A DNA stretch of 64,000 bases from Polynucleobacter ibericus (GCF_018687955.1 NZ_CP061309.1:558001-622000); one strand, 5' to 3'; shown: positions 1 to 8,968, numbered from the stretch's first letter. The notes: generated by a model from the sequence alone, not told the origin. Numbers and translations: made by a program.

Positions 1-60
1 GATTAAGCAATTCTTGTTACAGTCAACATCCCAATGCATTACTTACTAAGAAGGCAGCAA

Positions 61-1161
61 ATGTCAGGCAAAGAAATCATGTTCACCCCGGTAAGTCTCG
101 GATCCATTCAATTAAAAAATCGTTTAGTGATGGCACCGCTCACCAGAATGCGTGCAGTTGATGGCGATGTACCGAGCCCATTGGCAAAAGTGTATTACGC
201 GCAACGTGCGAGTGCTGGATTAATCATTACCGAAGCTACGCAAATTTCCCCTTTGGGTAAAGGTTACCCAGCTACACCCGGAATTTATTCTCCTGAGCAA
301 ACGGCTGCATGGAAAGAAATCGTTGAAGCAGTACATGCAAAGAGCGGCTCGATTGTTGCGCAGTTATGGCATGTGGGTCGTATCTCTCACTCATCCTTGC
401 ACCCAGAGCAGGGTGTTCCTGAGGCGCCGTCAGCTATCGCTGCGACTGGTCAAACCTATGGCGCAGATTGGAAGCTGCATAACTATGAGACTCCCACTGC
501 GATGAGCCTTGAAGATATTACTCGCTTACTGAAGGAGTTTGAAGCAGCAGCGCAAAATGCAAAGACTGCAGGCTTTGATGGCATTGAAATTCATTCAGCA
601 AATGGTTACTTGTTAGATCAGTTCCTGCAAGATAAAACCAACCAACGTAGCGATGAATATGGGGGCTCGATTGAGAATCGTTTGCGCTTATTGGGCCAAG
701 TCATTGAAGCTGTAAGCACAGTATTTTCAAGCGATAAGATAGGGGTGCGCCTCTCACCATATGGCACATTTAACGATATAGGTGATAGCGATCCGGTGGC
801 ATTATTTACAGCGGCAATTACTAAACTCAATACTTATAACTTGGCATATGTCCATATGATTGAGCCTCGCGCTACTAGCGCCGGCGGCGGCGATCAGGTA
901 AATGAAGGCGCTCCAATTACATCAGAGATATTCCGCGCTGCTTACCAAGGCAAGTTCATCACTGCGGGTGGCTATGACCAGGCAATGGGCGAGAAGGTTT
1001 TAGAGGATGGGTTGGCCGATGCAGTCGCTTATGGTCGCCTCTATATCTCTAATCCCGATTTAGCAGAAAGATTCAAGCAAGGTGCTGCACTTAATCCCTA
1101 TAACCGCGCTACTTTTTATGGCGGCAAAGAGGCTGGCTATACAGACTATCCTAGTCTTTAA
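61..1161 (+). CDS. Old Yellow Enzyme family alkene reductase (NemA-like)
   Basis: FMN-dependent NAD(P)H oxidoreductase that reduces activated C=C bonds or nitro/nitrate-ester compounds in the cytosol. The TIM-barrel protein shows the family's N-terminal NRLVMAPLTRMRA segment, QLWHVGRISH, and the substrate-binding His178/Asn181 pair followed by Tyr183 in the HSANGYLLDQFL segment; the C-terminal GGY and YGRLYISNPDL segments bind FMN phosphate. I start at the ATG at 61 rather than 34 because AAGAAGG lies 6 nt upstream and the resulting N-terminus (MSGKEIMFTPVSLG) aligns with E. coli NemA, giving 366 aa against about 365. It appears monocistronic and ends at a strong hairpin terminator. The physiological substrate cannot be read from the sequence. 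Confidence 0.9.
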   Translation: MSGKEIMFTPVSLGSIQLKNRLVMAPLTRMRAVDGDVPSPLAKVYYAQRASAGLIITEATQISPLGKGYPATPGIYSPEQTAAWKEIVEAVHAKSGSIVAQLWHVGRISHSSLHPEQGVPEAPSAIAATGQTYGADWKLHNYETPTAMSLEDITRLLKEFEAAAQNAKTAGFDGIEIHSANGYLLDQFLQDKTNQRSDEYGGSIENRLRLLGQVIEAVSTVFSSDKIGVRLSPYGTFNDIGDSDPVALFTAAITKLNTYNLAYVHMIEPRATSAGGGDQVNEGAPITSEIFRAAYQGKFITAGGYDQAMGEKVLEDGLADAVAYGRLYISNPDLAERFKQGAALNPYNRATFYGGKEAGYTDYPSL

Positions 1162-1188
1162 CTAATTAGTCTTTGATTAATCTGAATC

Positions 1189-1222
1189 AATCCCGCCTCT
1201 AAACCAGGCGGGATTATTTTTT
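1189..1222. terminator. Intrinsic terminator after the OYE gene
   Basis: Nine-base-pair stem AATCCCGCC / GGCGGGATT with a 9-nt loop, followed by TTTTTT. It serves the plus-strand OYE gene, and its 3' arm overlaps the stop codon of the small minus-strand gene ending at 1214. Confidence 0.85.
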
Positions 1223-1390
1223 GTCTTCGGGATCTTTTAAGAGGTCGTAGTGATTGGCTACTAGAAGTAATGCAATAGATGCACAACCCATTGCAAAAAA
1301 TTGCCATTGATGCAGCATTGCAGTTCCAATCACAGTCATTAAGATTGTCCAGCCAACCGCCATTTTTGCTTTTTTAGATAGTGGCTTCAT
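1214..1390 (-). CDS. Small membrane protein, 58 aa, unknown function
   Basis: A short reading frame of 58 codons: a lysine-rich N-terminus (MKPLSKKAKM), two hydrophobic stretches at about residues 11-25 and 30-46, and a charged tail ending DPEDKK. This hairpin-like two-helix layout with a positive N-terminus suggests a small inner-membrane protein. A GGAG sequence lies about 10 nt upstream of the ATG. It is the last gene of a minus-strand series lldD, DUF4239, 63-aa protein, and its stop codon lies inside the neighbouring terminator hairpin. I do not recognise the family. Coding status is inferred from composition, position and the ribosome site only. Confidence 0.6.
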   Translation of the reverse strand: MKPLSKKAKMAVGWTILMTVIGTAMLHQWQFFAMGCASIALLLVANHYDLLKDPEDKK

Positions 1391-1461
1391 TGATGCATCA
1401 CTCCAACTTTGATTTTGATATTGCTTGTATTAAACAAGGTTTTCTGACTAGGGCTAATTTC

Positions 1462-1653
1462 TTAGTTAATGATTCTCACCTTAGCGCTGAGCTCATTTGC
1501 CGTTCCCCGCTTATCTATTTGAGACAGTCTGAGGGCTTCAACTTCAAAGTCCAACTGTCCAGGATGAAATTCTTCATCATTCCGCAGGTGGATGACGTAG
1601 GTCCAGACAAGCTCGCGGCCACGGTTTTTAAAGACATCAACTACGCGTTTCAT
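1462..1653 (-). CDS. Conserved-looking small protein, 63 aa, unknown
   Basis: A 63-aa soluble, charged protein beginning MKRVVDVFKNRGRELVWTY. The ATG at 1653 is preferred over the TTG just upstream because AAAGGCG sits at a usable distance before it. It lies 23 nt after the DUF4239 gene in the same direction, so probably the same transcript. The overlapping plus-strand frame (1381-1719) is less protein-like and antisense to three consecutive genes. I cannot assign a function. Confidence 0.6.
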   Translation of the reverse strand: MKRVVDVFKNRGRELVWTYVIHLRNDEEFHPGQLDFEVEALRLSQIDKRGTANELSAKVRIIN

Positions 1654-1676
1654 CAAGATCGCCTTTACTGTGAATC

Positions 1677-2477
1677 TTATTTTTTGCTAAAAGATGGTGC
1701 GCTTGCATCCATCTGTTGAGTTAAGTTATTTTTCAGTGCAACTAGGTTTCTAGCTTCAATACGAATAACCCCACCCCTTGGACTATCGATATCAGCAATC
1801 AAGAAAAAAGATACAGAGATAACAAAAGGGAAGATCATGAAGAGACCAGTATTTTTCTCGAAATTTCGGGCGCCAAATCCAACTAGGAGGTTAGCGCAAA
1901 TAGCAATGGCCGCCATCAATACCCAGGCTGTGAAGGGAATTCGATTCCACCAGGCTGCTTGCACATAACCCTGAGAATTAATAACATCATTCATACCAGA
2001 GGCTACTAGCGCAATTGCAGGGGTAGCTTGCGTCCGAACTGTCGGAAGAATTTCCTTCCAAAGAGCAGTTTGCAGCTGATCCGTTTTGTCACGAATCTCT
2101 TGAATTTTTTCTGGACTCTGTTGCGAGTAGAACAAAATGCGTTGATCTATGTATTGAATCAGTAGCTCCTTAGTCGCAGCAGCAGTGTTGGATGGCAATA
2201 GATCTGCTCGCAAGTACTCGGTACCGATAGCATTTGCCTCCCCTTCCTCAAATATTTCCCTCTGATCATGGCGATCAATCGCCATTGAGAAGGTGAAGCC
2301 GATAATCAAGGCCAGCAAAGTTAGAGTGGCTGTCTGAATAATGCCGAGATCCACAGAGGTCTCTGTATCTTTTGTGCGGTAGCGACTCAGTCCAGCATGC
2401 CCAAACCATACAGCAAAGGCGAGTACAAGAAGGGATACGGCAAAAACTGCAAGAGGGTAGTTTAAGAGCTGAATAAT
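1677..2477 (-). CDS. DUF4239 (bestrophin-like domain) membrane protein
   Basis: Membrane protein with the DUF4239 hallmark: a hydrophobic helix followed by IDRHDQREIFEEGEANAIGTEYLRADLLP, then a long soluble segment and two C-terminal helices (about residues 180-200 and 210-230 of the extended form). The first ATG/GTG/TTG in frame is GTG at 2354, which would remove the family's first helix. The open frame continues upstream without a stop for 41 codons, encoding a hydrophobic helix (LLNYPLAVFAVSLLVLAFAVW), right up to the stop codon of the lldD-like gene. I therefore place the start at ATT 2477 (or ATT 2474), with AGGGA 8 nt upstream, giving about 266 aa. Function of the family is unknown. The start codon assignment is inference. 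Confidence 0.7.
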   Translation of the reverse strand: MIQLLNYPLAVFAVSLLVLAFAVWFGHAGLSRYRTKDTETSVDLGIIQTATLTLLALIIGFTFSMAIDRHDQREIFEEGEANAIGTEYLRADLLPSNTAAATKELLIQYIDQRILFYSQQSPEKIQEIRDKTDQLQTALWKEILPTVRTQATPAIALVASGMNDVINSQGYVQAAWWNRIPFTAWVLMAAIAICANLLVGFGARNFEKNTGLFMIFPFVISVSFFLIADIDSPRGGVIRIEARNLVALKNNLTQQMDASAPSFSKK

Positions 2478-3623
2478 TTAAAAAGTCCCTGGATATAAGA
2501 TGTCTTTAGTCACGTTCTGAATGTCGCGATGGCCTGTAAATGCCATTGTGATATCCAGCTCGTTATGAATCAGTTCTAGGCACTTGGTAACGCCTGCCTC
2601 ACCCATGGCTCCCAAGCCATATAAGAACGGTCGGCCAATCATTGTGCCGCGTGCACCCAAGGCCCATGCTTTAAGAACATCTTGACCTGAACGAATACCG
2701 CCATCCATCCATACTTCAATATCTTTACCAACAGCATCCACAATTCCAGGTAAGGCCCGAATACTAGAGATAGCGCCGTCTAATTGACGACCGCCGTGGT
2801 TAGAAACAATTAATGCATCTGCGCCAGAGTTTGCTGCTAAGCGTGCATCTTCCTCATCCAAGATGCCTTTGATGATGAGTTTTCCGCCCCAGAGTTTTTT
2901 AATCCACTCTACGTCACCCCAATTAAGACCCGGATCAAATTGCTCGGCAGTCCAAGAGGATAGGGAGGACATGTTGCCAACCCCAGTAGCATGACCAACA
3001 ATATTACGGAAAGTTCTACGTGGGGTCATTGCCATACCCAAACACCAGCGTGGCTTGGTTGCCATATTGATCATATTGGCAATCGTTAGCTTCGGTGGTG
3101 CAGAAAGACCATTCTTTAAGTCTTTATGACGCTGCCCTAAGATTTGTAAATCTAAGGTGAGTACAAGTGCAGAACATTTAGCTGCTTTAGCACGTTCAAT
3201 AAGTCGCTCAATAAAGCCACGATCTTTCATGACATACAGTTGAAACCAGAATGGTTTTGTGGTGCGCTCCGCCACATCTTCAATTGAGCAAATGCTCATG
3301 GTGGATAAGCAGAATGGCACACCAAATTTTTCAGCAGCCTTTGCTGCCAAAATTTCACCATCAGCATGTTGCATTCCTGTTAGGCCGGTAGGAGCGAGGG
3401 CAACTGGCATTGCAACTTCTTGACCGACCATCGTTGTCTTGGTGGTGCGGTTAGTCATGTTTACCGCTACACGCTGACGTAGCTTAATTTTTTGAAAATC
3501 GGATTCATTGGCGCGGTAGGTTGACTCGGTCCACGATCCGGAGTCGGCGTAGTCGTAGAACATCTTAGGGGTGCGCTTTTGATGGAGAACCCGCAAGTCT
3601 TCTATGTTGGTAATGATTGCCAC
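2478..3623 (-). CDS. lldD: FMN-dependent alpha-hydroxy-acid dehydrogenase (LldD-like)
   Basis: Oxidises L-lactate or a related 2-hydroxy acid to the keto acid, feeding electrons to the respiratory chain or oxygen. The 381-aa TIM barrel has the family residues: Tyr23/Tyr25 in MFYDYADSGS, Tyr130 (FQLYVM), Asp158 (TLDLQ), Lys252, catalytic His276 and Arg279 in SNHGGRQLD, and Arg311 in DGGIRSG. The start is GTG with GAAGGA 6 nt upstream. E. coli LldD is 396 aa. No lldP permease or LldR regulator is adjacent, so the exact substrate (lactate, mandelate, glycolate) is uncertain. The DUF4239 gene follows with no gap. Confidence 0.85.
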   Translation of the reverse strand: MAIITNIEDLRVLHQKRTPKMFYDYADSGSWTESTYRANESDFQKIKLRQRVAVNMTNRTTKTTMVGQEVAMPVALAPTGLTGMQHADGEILAAKAAEKFGVPFCLSTMSICSIEDVAERTTKPFWFQLYVMKDRGFIERLIERAKAAKCSALVLTLDLQILGQRHKDLKNGLSAPPKLTIANMINMATKPRWCLGMAMTPRRTFRNIVGHATGVGNMSSLSSWTAEQFDPGLNWGDVEWIKKLWGGKLIIKGILDEEDARLAANSGADALIVSNHGGRQLDGAISSIRALPGIVDAVGKDIEVWMDGGIRSGQDVLKAWALGARGTMIGRPFLYGLGAMGEAGVTKCLELIHNELDITMAFTGHRDIQNVTKDILYPGTF

Positions 3624-3770
3624 AATAAATCCTTCTATTTGATGCTTTTCGTTAGAGCAATTGCTTAAATTAAGCTCTATCTTAGCAATACCAGAGGATT
3701 TGTTTCTACAATGCTAGGGTATCCCTTGTTTGGGGACGCTAAATAACCGTTCCCCCTCATCAACCTCCCT

Positions 3771-4673
3771 ATGCTCCAACTGAATTTTGCCACCATTTTC
3801 TACCTACTCACGGCCACTGCTTTATGGGCGGGTAATGCCATTGCTGGACGTGTATTGGTAGGAAGCATCTCCCCGATCACATTAAGTGCAGTCCGTTGGG
3901 GATTAGCTGCCTTGCTTTTGCTTCCCTTAGGTTGGCGTGTCTTTATGCCAGGAAGTGCCTTGTGGCAAAACAAGAAACGTTTCCTACTCTTGGGTTTATT
4001 TGGGGTTGGCAGCTATAACGTGCTCTTATATCTTGCACTGCAAACCTCTACCGCTATTAACGTTACCTTGATTGGTGCAAGCATGCCAATTTGGATGTTA
4101 TTGATTGGCGCAGTGTTTTATCAAGTCAAGCCAAATATCTTGCAAATGATTGGGGCGATTATCAGTTTGCTTGGCGTTAGCATCGTATTGACACGTGGGG
4201 ACTTAGCTGCGCTCTTGTCAATGGAAATGGTGATCGGCGATCTATTGATTATGTTGGCCACCATTTTGTGGGCTGTTTATAGCTGGATGTTAACTCGCCC
4301 TGGCTCGAGTTCGGAGCGCCAGTGGCCGTGGGCAGAGTTTCTGATGGCTCAAGTTATGGTCGGTTTGTTATGGACCGGTTTTTTTGATGGCTTTGAAATT
4401 GCTGCAGGCCATGCATTTATAGACCTTAATTGGTGGACTACCTCTTTAATTATTTTTGTCGCTATTGGACCATCCCTTGTTGCCTATCGTTGTTGGGGTT
4501 TGGGTGTTACTGGAGCGGGTCCTACAGTTGCTGCATTTTTTGCTAATTTCATCCCCTTGTTTACTGCACTGTTATCGGCTGCGATGTTAGGTGAGCCTCC
4601 CCAGCTTTTCCATGGCCTTGCCTTTGCATTAATCGTAGCTGGCATCGCCATTTCCTCCAAAAAAAGTAAGTAA
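3771..4673 (+). CDS. EamA/DMT-family exporter
   Basis: Ten-helix inner-membrane protein of 300 aa with two EamA repeats (about residues 8-140 and 153-293). The first repeat opens with LTATALWAGNAIAGRVL, typical of RhaT/EamA carriers. The family exports amino acids, metabolites or drugs; the substrate is unknown here. There is no good Shine-Dalgarno site before the ATG, only CCTCCCT, which is the wrong strand sense. Divergent from the lldD-like gene, with a 147-nt spacer that should hold both promoters. Confidence 0.85.
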   Translation: MLQLNFATIFYLLTATALWAGNAIAGRVLVGSISPITLSAVRWGLAALLLLPLGWRVFMPGSALWQNKKRFLLLGLFGVGSYNVLLYLALQTSTAINVTLIGASMPIWMLLIGAVFYQVKPNILQMIGAIISLLGVSIVLTRGDLAALLSMEMVIGDLLIMLATILWAVYSWMLTRPGSSSERQWPWAEFLMAQVMVGLLWTGFFDGFEIAAGHAFIDLNWWTTSLIIFVAIGPSLVAYRCWGLGVTGAGPTVAAFFANFIPLFTALLSAAMLGEPPQLFHGLAFALIVAGIAISSKKSK

Positions 4674-4799
4674 GAAGTCAGTAAATTCAGGGAAACGGGC
4701 AAAAATACCCCTCTAGGTGATGTTTTGACCCTAAATCCCCAAAAATGCCTTAAATCGGTATCATTTAGGGCTAATCACAGAAATCCCTAGGAAATTACT

Positions 4800-5948
4800 A
4801 TGCCAGGCTTACTCCCCAATGTTGATCCAGACGGTTTATTAGAGTTCTCGGTTGTTTATACCGACCGCTCTTTGAATCACATGTCTGAAGAGTTCAAGCG
4901 CGTGATGGTGGATATTTCGAGTGTCCTTAAGGATGCTTACAACGCCAGCTCAGCAGTCATCGTTCCTGGTAGCGGCACTTTTGGTATGGAGGCAGTTGCC
5001 CGCCAATTTGCCAATAATGAAAAATGCTTAGTTTTGCGTAATGGCTGGTTTAGCTATCGTTGGACACAAATTTTTGATTTGGCGAACATTACTAAAGATG
5101 TCAGTGTCATCAAAGGACGTCAATTAGACGATTCAGCACAAGGTGTTTTCGCTCCAGCTCCTATCGAAGAAGTAGTGGCTTTCATCAAGAAGGAAAAACC
5201 AGCAGTGGTTTTTGCCCCGCATGTAGAAACTTCTGCCGGCATCATTCTTCCGGATGATTATCTGAAAGCAGTTGGCGAGGCGGTGCACTCTGTAAATGGT
5301 TTGTTTGTATTGGATTGCATTGCCTCGGGCGCAATGTGGGTTGATATGAAAGCTTGCAATGTGGACGTACTTATTACTGCACCCCAAAAAGGTTGGAGTA
5401 GCTCCCCTTGCTGCGCTTTGATTGCTCTTGGCGATCGTGCGCGTGAGCGCATTGAAGCAACGCAGAGCAGCAGCTTTTCGATGGATTTGAAAAAATGGTT
5501 GCAGATCATGGAAGCCTATGAAAAGGGTGGCCATGTGTATCACACCACCATGGCTACCGATGCTTTAAAGGTATTGCGTAACGTGATGAAAGAAACCCAA
5601 GCACTTGGCTTTGCGGCGCTGAAGGCCAAGCAGGTTGAGTTGGGTACAAAAGTACGTAACTTACTCGTTTCTAAAGGCTATCACTCTGTATCGGCTAAAG
5701 GCTTCCAAGCTCCTGGTGTCGTCGTTAGCTACACCAAAGACCCAGATATCCAGTCAGGCAAGAAGTTTATTGCTTTGGGTTTACAGACTGCAGCTGGCGT
5801 GCCTCTGCAATGTGATGAAAGGCCAGACTTCCGCACTTTCCGTATCGGTTTGTTCGGTCTCGAAAAACTAGCTCACGTTGATCGCACGGTTGGCCATCTA
5901 GAGGCAGCATTAGAAAAGATTACCGAAACTGAAGCTCTGCCTGCGTAA
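4800..5948 (+). CDS. Class V aminotransferase, alanine/serine-glyoxylate type
   Basis: PLP-dependent fold-type I aminotransferase, 382 aa. The glycine-rich phosphate-binding segment PGSGTFGMEAV is at 56-66, the PLP aspartate is in FVLDCIASGAM (Asp172), and the Schiff-base lysine is Lys197 in ITAPQKGWSSSP. The family moves amino groups from serine or alanine to glyoxylate or a related keto acid. AGGAAA lies about 7 nt before the ATG. It stands alone between an EamA exporter and a terminator; co-transcription with the exporter is possible but the 126-nt gap argues for its own promoter. The donor/acceptor pair cannot be decided from the sequence. Confidence 0.85.
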   Translation: MPGLLPNVDPDGLLEFSVVYTDRSLNHMSEEFKRVMVDISSVLKDAYNASSAVIVPGSGTFGMEAVARQFANNEKCLVLRNGWFSYRWTQIFDLANITKDVSVIKGRQLDDSAQGVFAPAPIEEVVAFIKKEKPAVVFAPHVETSAGIILPDDYLKAVGEAVHSVNGLFVLDCIASGAMWVDMKACNVDVLITAPQKGWSSSPCCALIALGDRARERIEATQSSSFSMDLKKWLQIMEAYEKGGHVYHTTMATDALKVLRNVMKETQALGFAALKAKQVELGTKVRNLLVSKGYHSVSAKGFQAPGVVVSYTKDPDIQSGKKFIALGLQTAAGVPLQCDERPDFRTFRIGLFGLEKLAHVDRTVGHLEAALEKITETEALPA

Positions 5949-5972
5949 TTTTTGAAGTAGTGCACCATGAAT

Positions 5973-6002
5973 AATAAAGGCCATCACATGATGGCCTTTA
6001 TT
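5973..6002. terminator. Bidirectional terminator hairpin
   Basis: Perfect 14-bp inverted repeat AATAAAGGCCATCA / TGATGGCCTTTATT. A/T-rich stem ends give T-tracts in both directions, so it can terminate the aminotransferase and the convergent gene ending at 6037. Confidence 0.85.
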
Positions 6003-6036
6003 ACATCTAGCAACACTAAAAAATATATTCTATAAA

Positions 6037-6666
6037 TTATCTAGCTAGTGGGTTGGGGATAGCTTCCCCAATCTTATGAAGCGTGTTGCTATCTACGTGA
6101 TGAAATAACTCTACTTGATCTTTAATTTTCATAACAGTGTCTTGTTCGTAAGACCAAGTGTCATCATCATGAATGGAAACTTGAATTCGAAACTCAACTG
6201 TTCTGAATGCGTAATTGAGAAATGGGTTGGAGGAAATCCCTGCGGCAGGATCATTCTCCTTAGCATGTAATTCAAACTGCCTAGCATTTGAGGCTGCGTT
6301 GCCGGATGCCATAGTGATCATGCCACGGGGTATAGAGAGAGTATGAATAATATTGCCATTCGCAGGCTCCCATAACCAATATCCCACCTGATCGTGATAG
6401 GTTTTTACCTGATCGGGTTTGGTGATATGGGTGTGATATCTAAGACCATAAAATAATTGGGGACCATTCGTTTGCGGGTCAATGGGCTGGAGTTCAATGC
6501 GCTCTACATAGGCTTGCTTCTTCGGACCTTCTGCTTTGGGTTTTATATCTAAACCGCGTATGCCTTCCCAAACTCCGGCCATGCCAGTGAGCGGACCGAG
6601 CTGCTCTAAAGTGTTGACTGAATAACCCTGAGGTTCAGTAAAAATGTCGCTCGGAAAATTACCCAT
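6037..6666 (-). CDS. Heme-binding beta-barrel (nitrobindin/THAP4-like) protein
   Basis: Soluble 209-aa protein without a signal peptide. The segment LGPLTGMAGVWEGIRGLD followed by paired beta-rich segments (LFYGLRYHTHI, YHDQVGYWLWEPANGNIIHTLSIPRG) matches the layout of the heme-binding beta-barrel group related to nitrobindin and FABP-like proteins. That fold binds ferric heme or small ligands and has been linked to NO chemistry. Family recognition is by pattern only; the proximal histidine near the C-terminus cannot be fixed without alignment (HH around residue 189 is one candidate). Monocistronic, convergent with the aminotransferase. Confidence 0.6.
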   Translation of the reverse strand: MGNFPSDIFTEPQGYSVNTLEQLGPLTGMAGVWEGIRGLDIKPKAEGPKKQAYVERIELQPIDPQTNGPQLFYGLRYHTHITKPDQVKTYHDQVGYWLWEPANGNIIHTLSIPRGMITMASGNAASNARQFELHAKENDPAAGISSNPFLNYAFRTVEFRIQVSIHDDDTWSYEQDTVMKIKDQVELFHHVDSNTLHKIGEAIPNPLAR

Positions 6667-6747
6667 ATTCAGCCTATTAAAAATGAAGCATTAATCTCAA
6701 ATTTTTGAGTATTATTAAATTATCCACAAACTTTCCTGGAGAACTAC

Positions 6748-7020
6748 ATGATTTCTCGTATCGTGCGCTTGAGCCTAGCCTCTCTCATTTCTGTTGCTAT
6801 TGGCATTACCCCAATCTCAGTGATGGCTGCCGATCCAGCTCCTGCGCCAGCTGCTGTACCTGCTGCTGCTCCAGTTGCCGCACCAGCAGCAACTCCAGCT
6901 GAAAAGTCTGTTGATAAAAAGGCTAAGAAAAAAGCCAAGAAAGAAAAGAAAGCTGAGAAAAAATCGAAAAAGAAATCAAAAAAGAAGTCGAAACTAGCTA
7001 CTGACGCTGCAGCTCAGTAA
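6748..7020 (+). CDS. Small exported Ala/Pro- and Lys-rich protein
   Basis: 90-aa protein with a clear signal peptide (MISRIVRLSLASLISVAIGITPISVMAA, cleavage near residue 28), an Ala/Pro-rich stretch of about 22 residues, then a tail made almost wholly of Lys with some Glu and Ser. GGAGA lies 6-7 nt before the ATG. The mature protein is strongly basic and low-complexity, so it may bind polyanions or the cell surface; I do not know a function. Similar low-complexity exported proteins are common in Burkholderiales genomes. Confidence 0.75.
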   Translation: MISRIVRLSLASLISVAIGITPISVMAADPAPAPAAVPAAAPVAAPAATPAEKSVDKKAKKKAKKEKKAEKKSKKKSKKKSKLATDAAAQ

Positions 7021-7035
7021 AGACATTCACCTCTC

Positions 7036-8013
7036 TTAATTGAGGGGTTCTGCACCATCGAAGTCATCAGATCTTTTGGGGTCTGCTGACTTTTTACTTG
7101 GAGCATCATTTTTGACCAGCAGCCACATAGCTGCAATCACCAAAGCCATACCGCCTATCTGTGTCCATGTAATAGGTTCTGCCAGAATTAAATATCCCAT
7201 AAAAATGGTCGAGACTGGACCGAGTATTCCAGCTTGTGCTACCAAGGGTGATCCAATGCGATTAATGGCAATCATGATGAGAAGCATTGGAATGACGGTG
7301 CAAAAACTCGCATTGAGCAGGCTAAACCAGTAGATTTGTAGCGGTTGCTCAAATATGGCAAGTGGGTTGTGGATGGTCGACTGAGCAATGCTCAAGATAG
7401 CAGAGGCTGAACTTGCATAAACAACTAAGCGCACGCTACCGATGCGCTTTACCATTTCTCCCGCGCCTATCATATAAGCTGCATAGGAACAGGCACTACC
7501 AAAAACTAAAAACATTCCAAGCCAGGCACTTAGCCCTGAAGAGCTCGCATCTTGTATGAATACGATAAATACCCCAATGTAGCCAACGATCAGCGAATAC
7601 CACTGGAGTTTAGAGATTGGTTTTTTTAATACGAAGTAAGAGATGAGCAGAACAATTGTTGGGGTGAGATAGAGGACGATGCGCTCTAAGCCAACCGAGA
7701 TGTATTGCAGACCTAAGAAATCAATATAGCTAGATAGGAAGTAGCCCAAGAACCCTAAGAAAAATAACTTGCCACGATCAAGCCAGGTGATTGGGCTCAT
7801 TTCCTTGCGACGAGATTCCCACCAGAAGATCCCCCAAAACAATGGAAGAGCCATGAGCATGCGTAAAGCTAAAAGTGTTTCCGCGTTTGCGCCATAACCA
7901 AAAGCGAGTTTTACCAAAATCGCTTTTCCAGAGAAAAGCATGGAGCCAACCCCGGCCATCAAGATGCCATAAAGGTAACGTTGGTGATGATGTGCTGCGC
8001 TTACAGAATGCAT
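7036..8013 (-). CDS. EamA/DMT-family transporter
   Basis: Ten-helix carrier of about 325 aa with two EamA repeats (roughly residues 15-145 and 160-305) and a charged C-terminal tail rich in Lys, Asp and Ser. ATG at 8013 is used rather than the in-frame GTG one codon upstream. It begins only 6 nt after the stop of nnrD, so the two are translationally linked; the pairing probably reflects compact organisation rather than shared function. Substrate unknown. Convergent with the Lys-rich protein gene. Confidence 0.85.
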   Translation of the reverse strand: MHSVSAAHHHQRYLYGILMAGVGSMLFSGKAILVKLAFGYGANAETLLALRMLMALPLFWGIFWWESRRKEMSPITWLDRGKLFFLGFLGYFLSSYIDFLGLQYISVGLERIVLYLTPTIVLLISYFVLKKPISKLQWYSLIVGYIGVFIVFIQDASSSGLSAWLGMFLVFGSACSYAAYMIGAGEMVKRIGSVRLVVYASSASAILSIAQSTIHNPLAIFEQPLQIYWFSLLNASFCTVIPMLLIMIAINRIGSPLVAQAGILGPVSTIFMGYLILAEPITWTQIGGMALVIAAMWLLVKNDAPSKKSADPKRSDDFDGAEPLN

Positions 8014-8019
8014 CACTAT

Positions 8020-8904
8020 TTATAACAGTTTATTTAGCAGCGCTCTCATTTCTAAGATGGTTTCGGAAGGTGTAAGGCCAATAGGGCCGACCCCTTCGTT
8101 CACTAGGCTATCAGCTGCAGTAGCATGAAGCTCAACCGCAATTCCGGTGGCCTGCCATAAGTCCAAATGATGACGAACTCCTTGAGCGGCTATTGCAGCA
8201 ATACTTCCAGTCAGAATGTCCCCCATGCCACCAGTGCCCATGCCGGGGTTGCCAGCAAGACATTGCACTGGCATATGGTGTGGGGAGGCAATCAGGGTAT
8301 GCTGGCCTTTAAGGACCACAATTGATTGGGTGAGATCAATTAATTGTCTAACAGCACGCACGCGATCAGATTGCACGCTTTCTGTTGTTGTCTTTAAAAG
8401 CTTTGCAGCCTCACCAGGGTGCGGTGTGAGAACGGTAGAACCGGGAAATTGTTGATTACGAATCTGAAGTTGCTTAAGCAACTCAGGAGATTCACTGATG
8501 AGATTGAGGGCATCGGCATCAATCACTAATGGAATGCTTGGGTATGCCAGTACTGCATGCAAGCAGTATGATGCCAACTTTGATTTTCCAAGACCTGGGC
8601 CAATAGCAATCACATCAGGTTTGGCAGTAGCAAGGCTTTCTTGGGTAACCAACGTAGCAAGACGAATCATGAGCTCGGGTTGATTTTCTTGGGCGTGTGC
8701 TGATGCAGGGTCCAGCATCTCCAGTATTGTCCAGCCTGCGCCTAAATGTAAGCAGGCATTACCGGCCAATAGTAAGGCGCCAGCCATTCCAGGTGCGCCA
8801 CCAATCAAGACAACTTTTCCTGCGCTGCCTTTATGTTCCGCGGACTGACGCTTGAGAAGTTTGACTAACTTAAATGTATCGAGGGCAGTAGGCTGTTGAA
8901 TCAT
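8020..8904 (-). CDS. nnrD: ADP/ATP-dependent NAD(P)H-hydrate dehydratase
   Basis: Repairs hydrated NADH/NADPH by ATP- or ADP-driven dehydration. The 294-aa ribokinase-fold protein shows GSAGKVVLIGGAPGMAGA (27-44), AIGPGLGKS, LVIDADALNLI, TVLTPHPGEAAKLL, VVLKGQHTLIA and the nucleotide/anion-hole motif GNPGMGTGGMGDILTG, all diagnostic of the NnrD/CARKD domain. It is the stand-alone dehydratase form: the NnrE epimerase domain that is fused in E. coli YjeF is absent and is not found in this window. The divergent neighbour is the beta-CASP nuclease. Confidence 0.92.
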   Translation of the reverse strand: MIQQPTALDTFKLVKLLKRQSAEHKGSAGKVVLIGGAPGMAGALLLAGNACLHLGAGWTILEMLDPASAHAQENQPELMIRLATLVTQESLATAKPDVIAIGPGLGKSKLASYCLHAVLAYPSIPLVIDADALNLISESPELLKQLQIRNQQFPGSTVLTPHPGEAAKLLKTTTESVQSDRVRAVRQLIDLTQSIVVLKGQHTLIASPHHMPVQCLAGNPGMGTGGMGDILTGSIAAIAAQGVRHHLDLWQATGIAVELHATAADSLVNEGVGPIGLTPSETILEMRALLNKLL

Positions 8905-8968
8905 ATGAATAGTATCGCCCTAATTACAGAGCTCTTGAGCTAATTATAGGAAAGAGTATCCTGAGTAT

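Noticed and set aside
1381..1719. 112-codon plus-strand ORF
   Set aside because: Antisense to three minus-strand genes with better protein character and ribosome sites.
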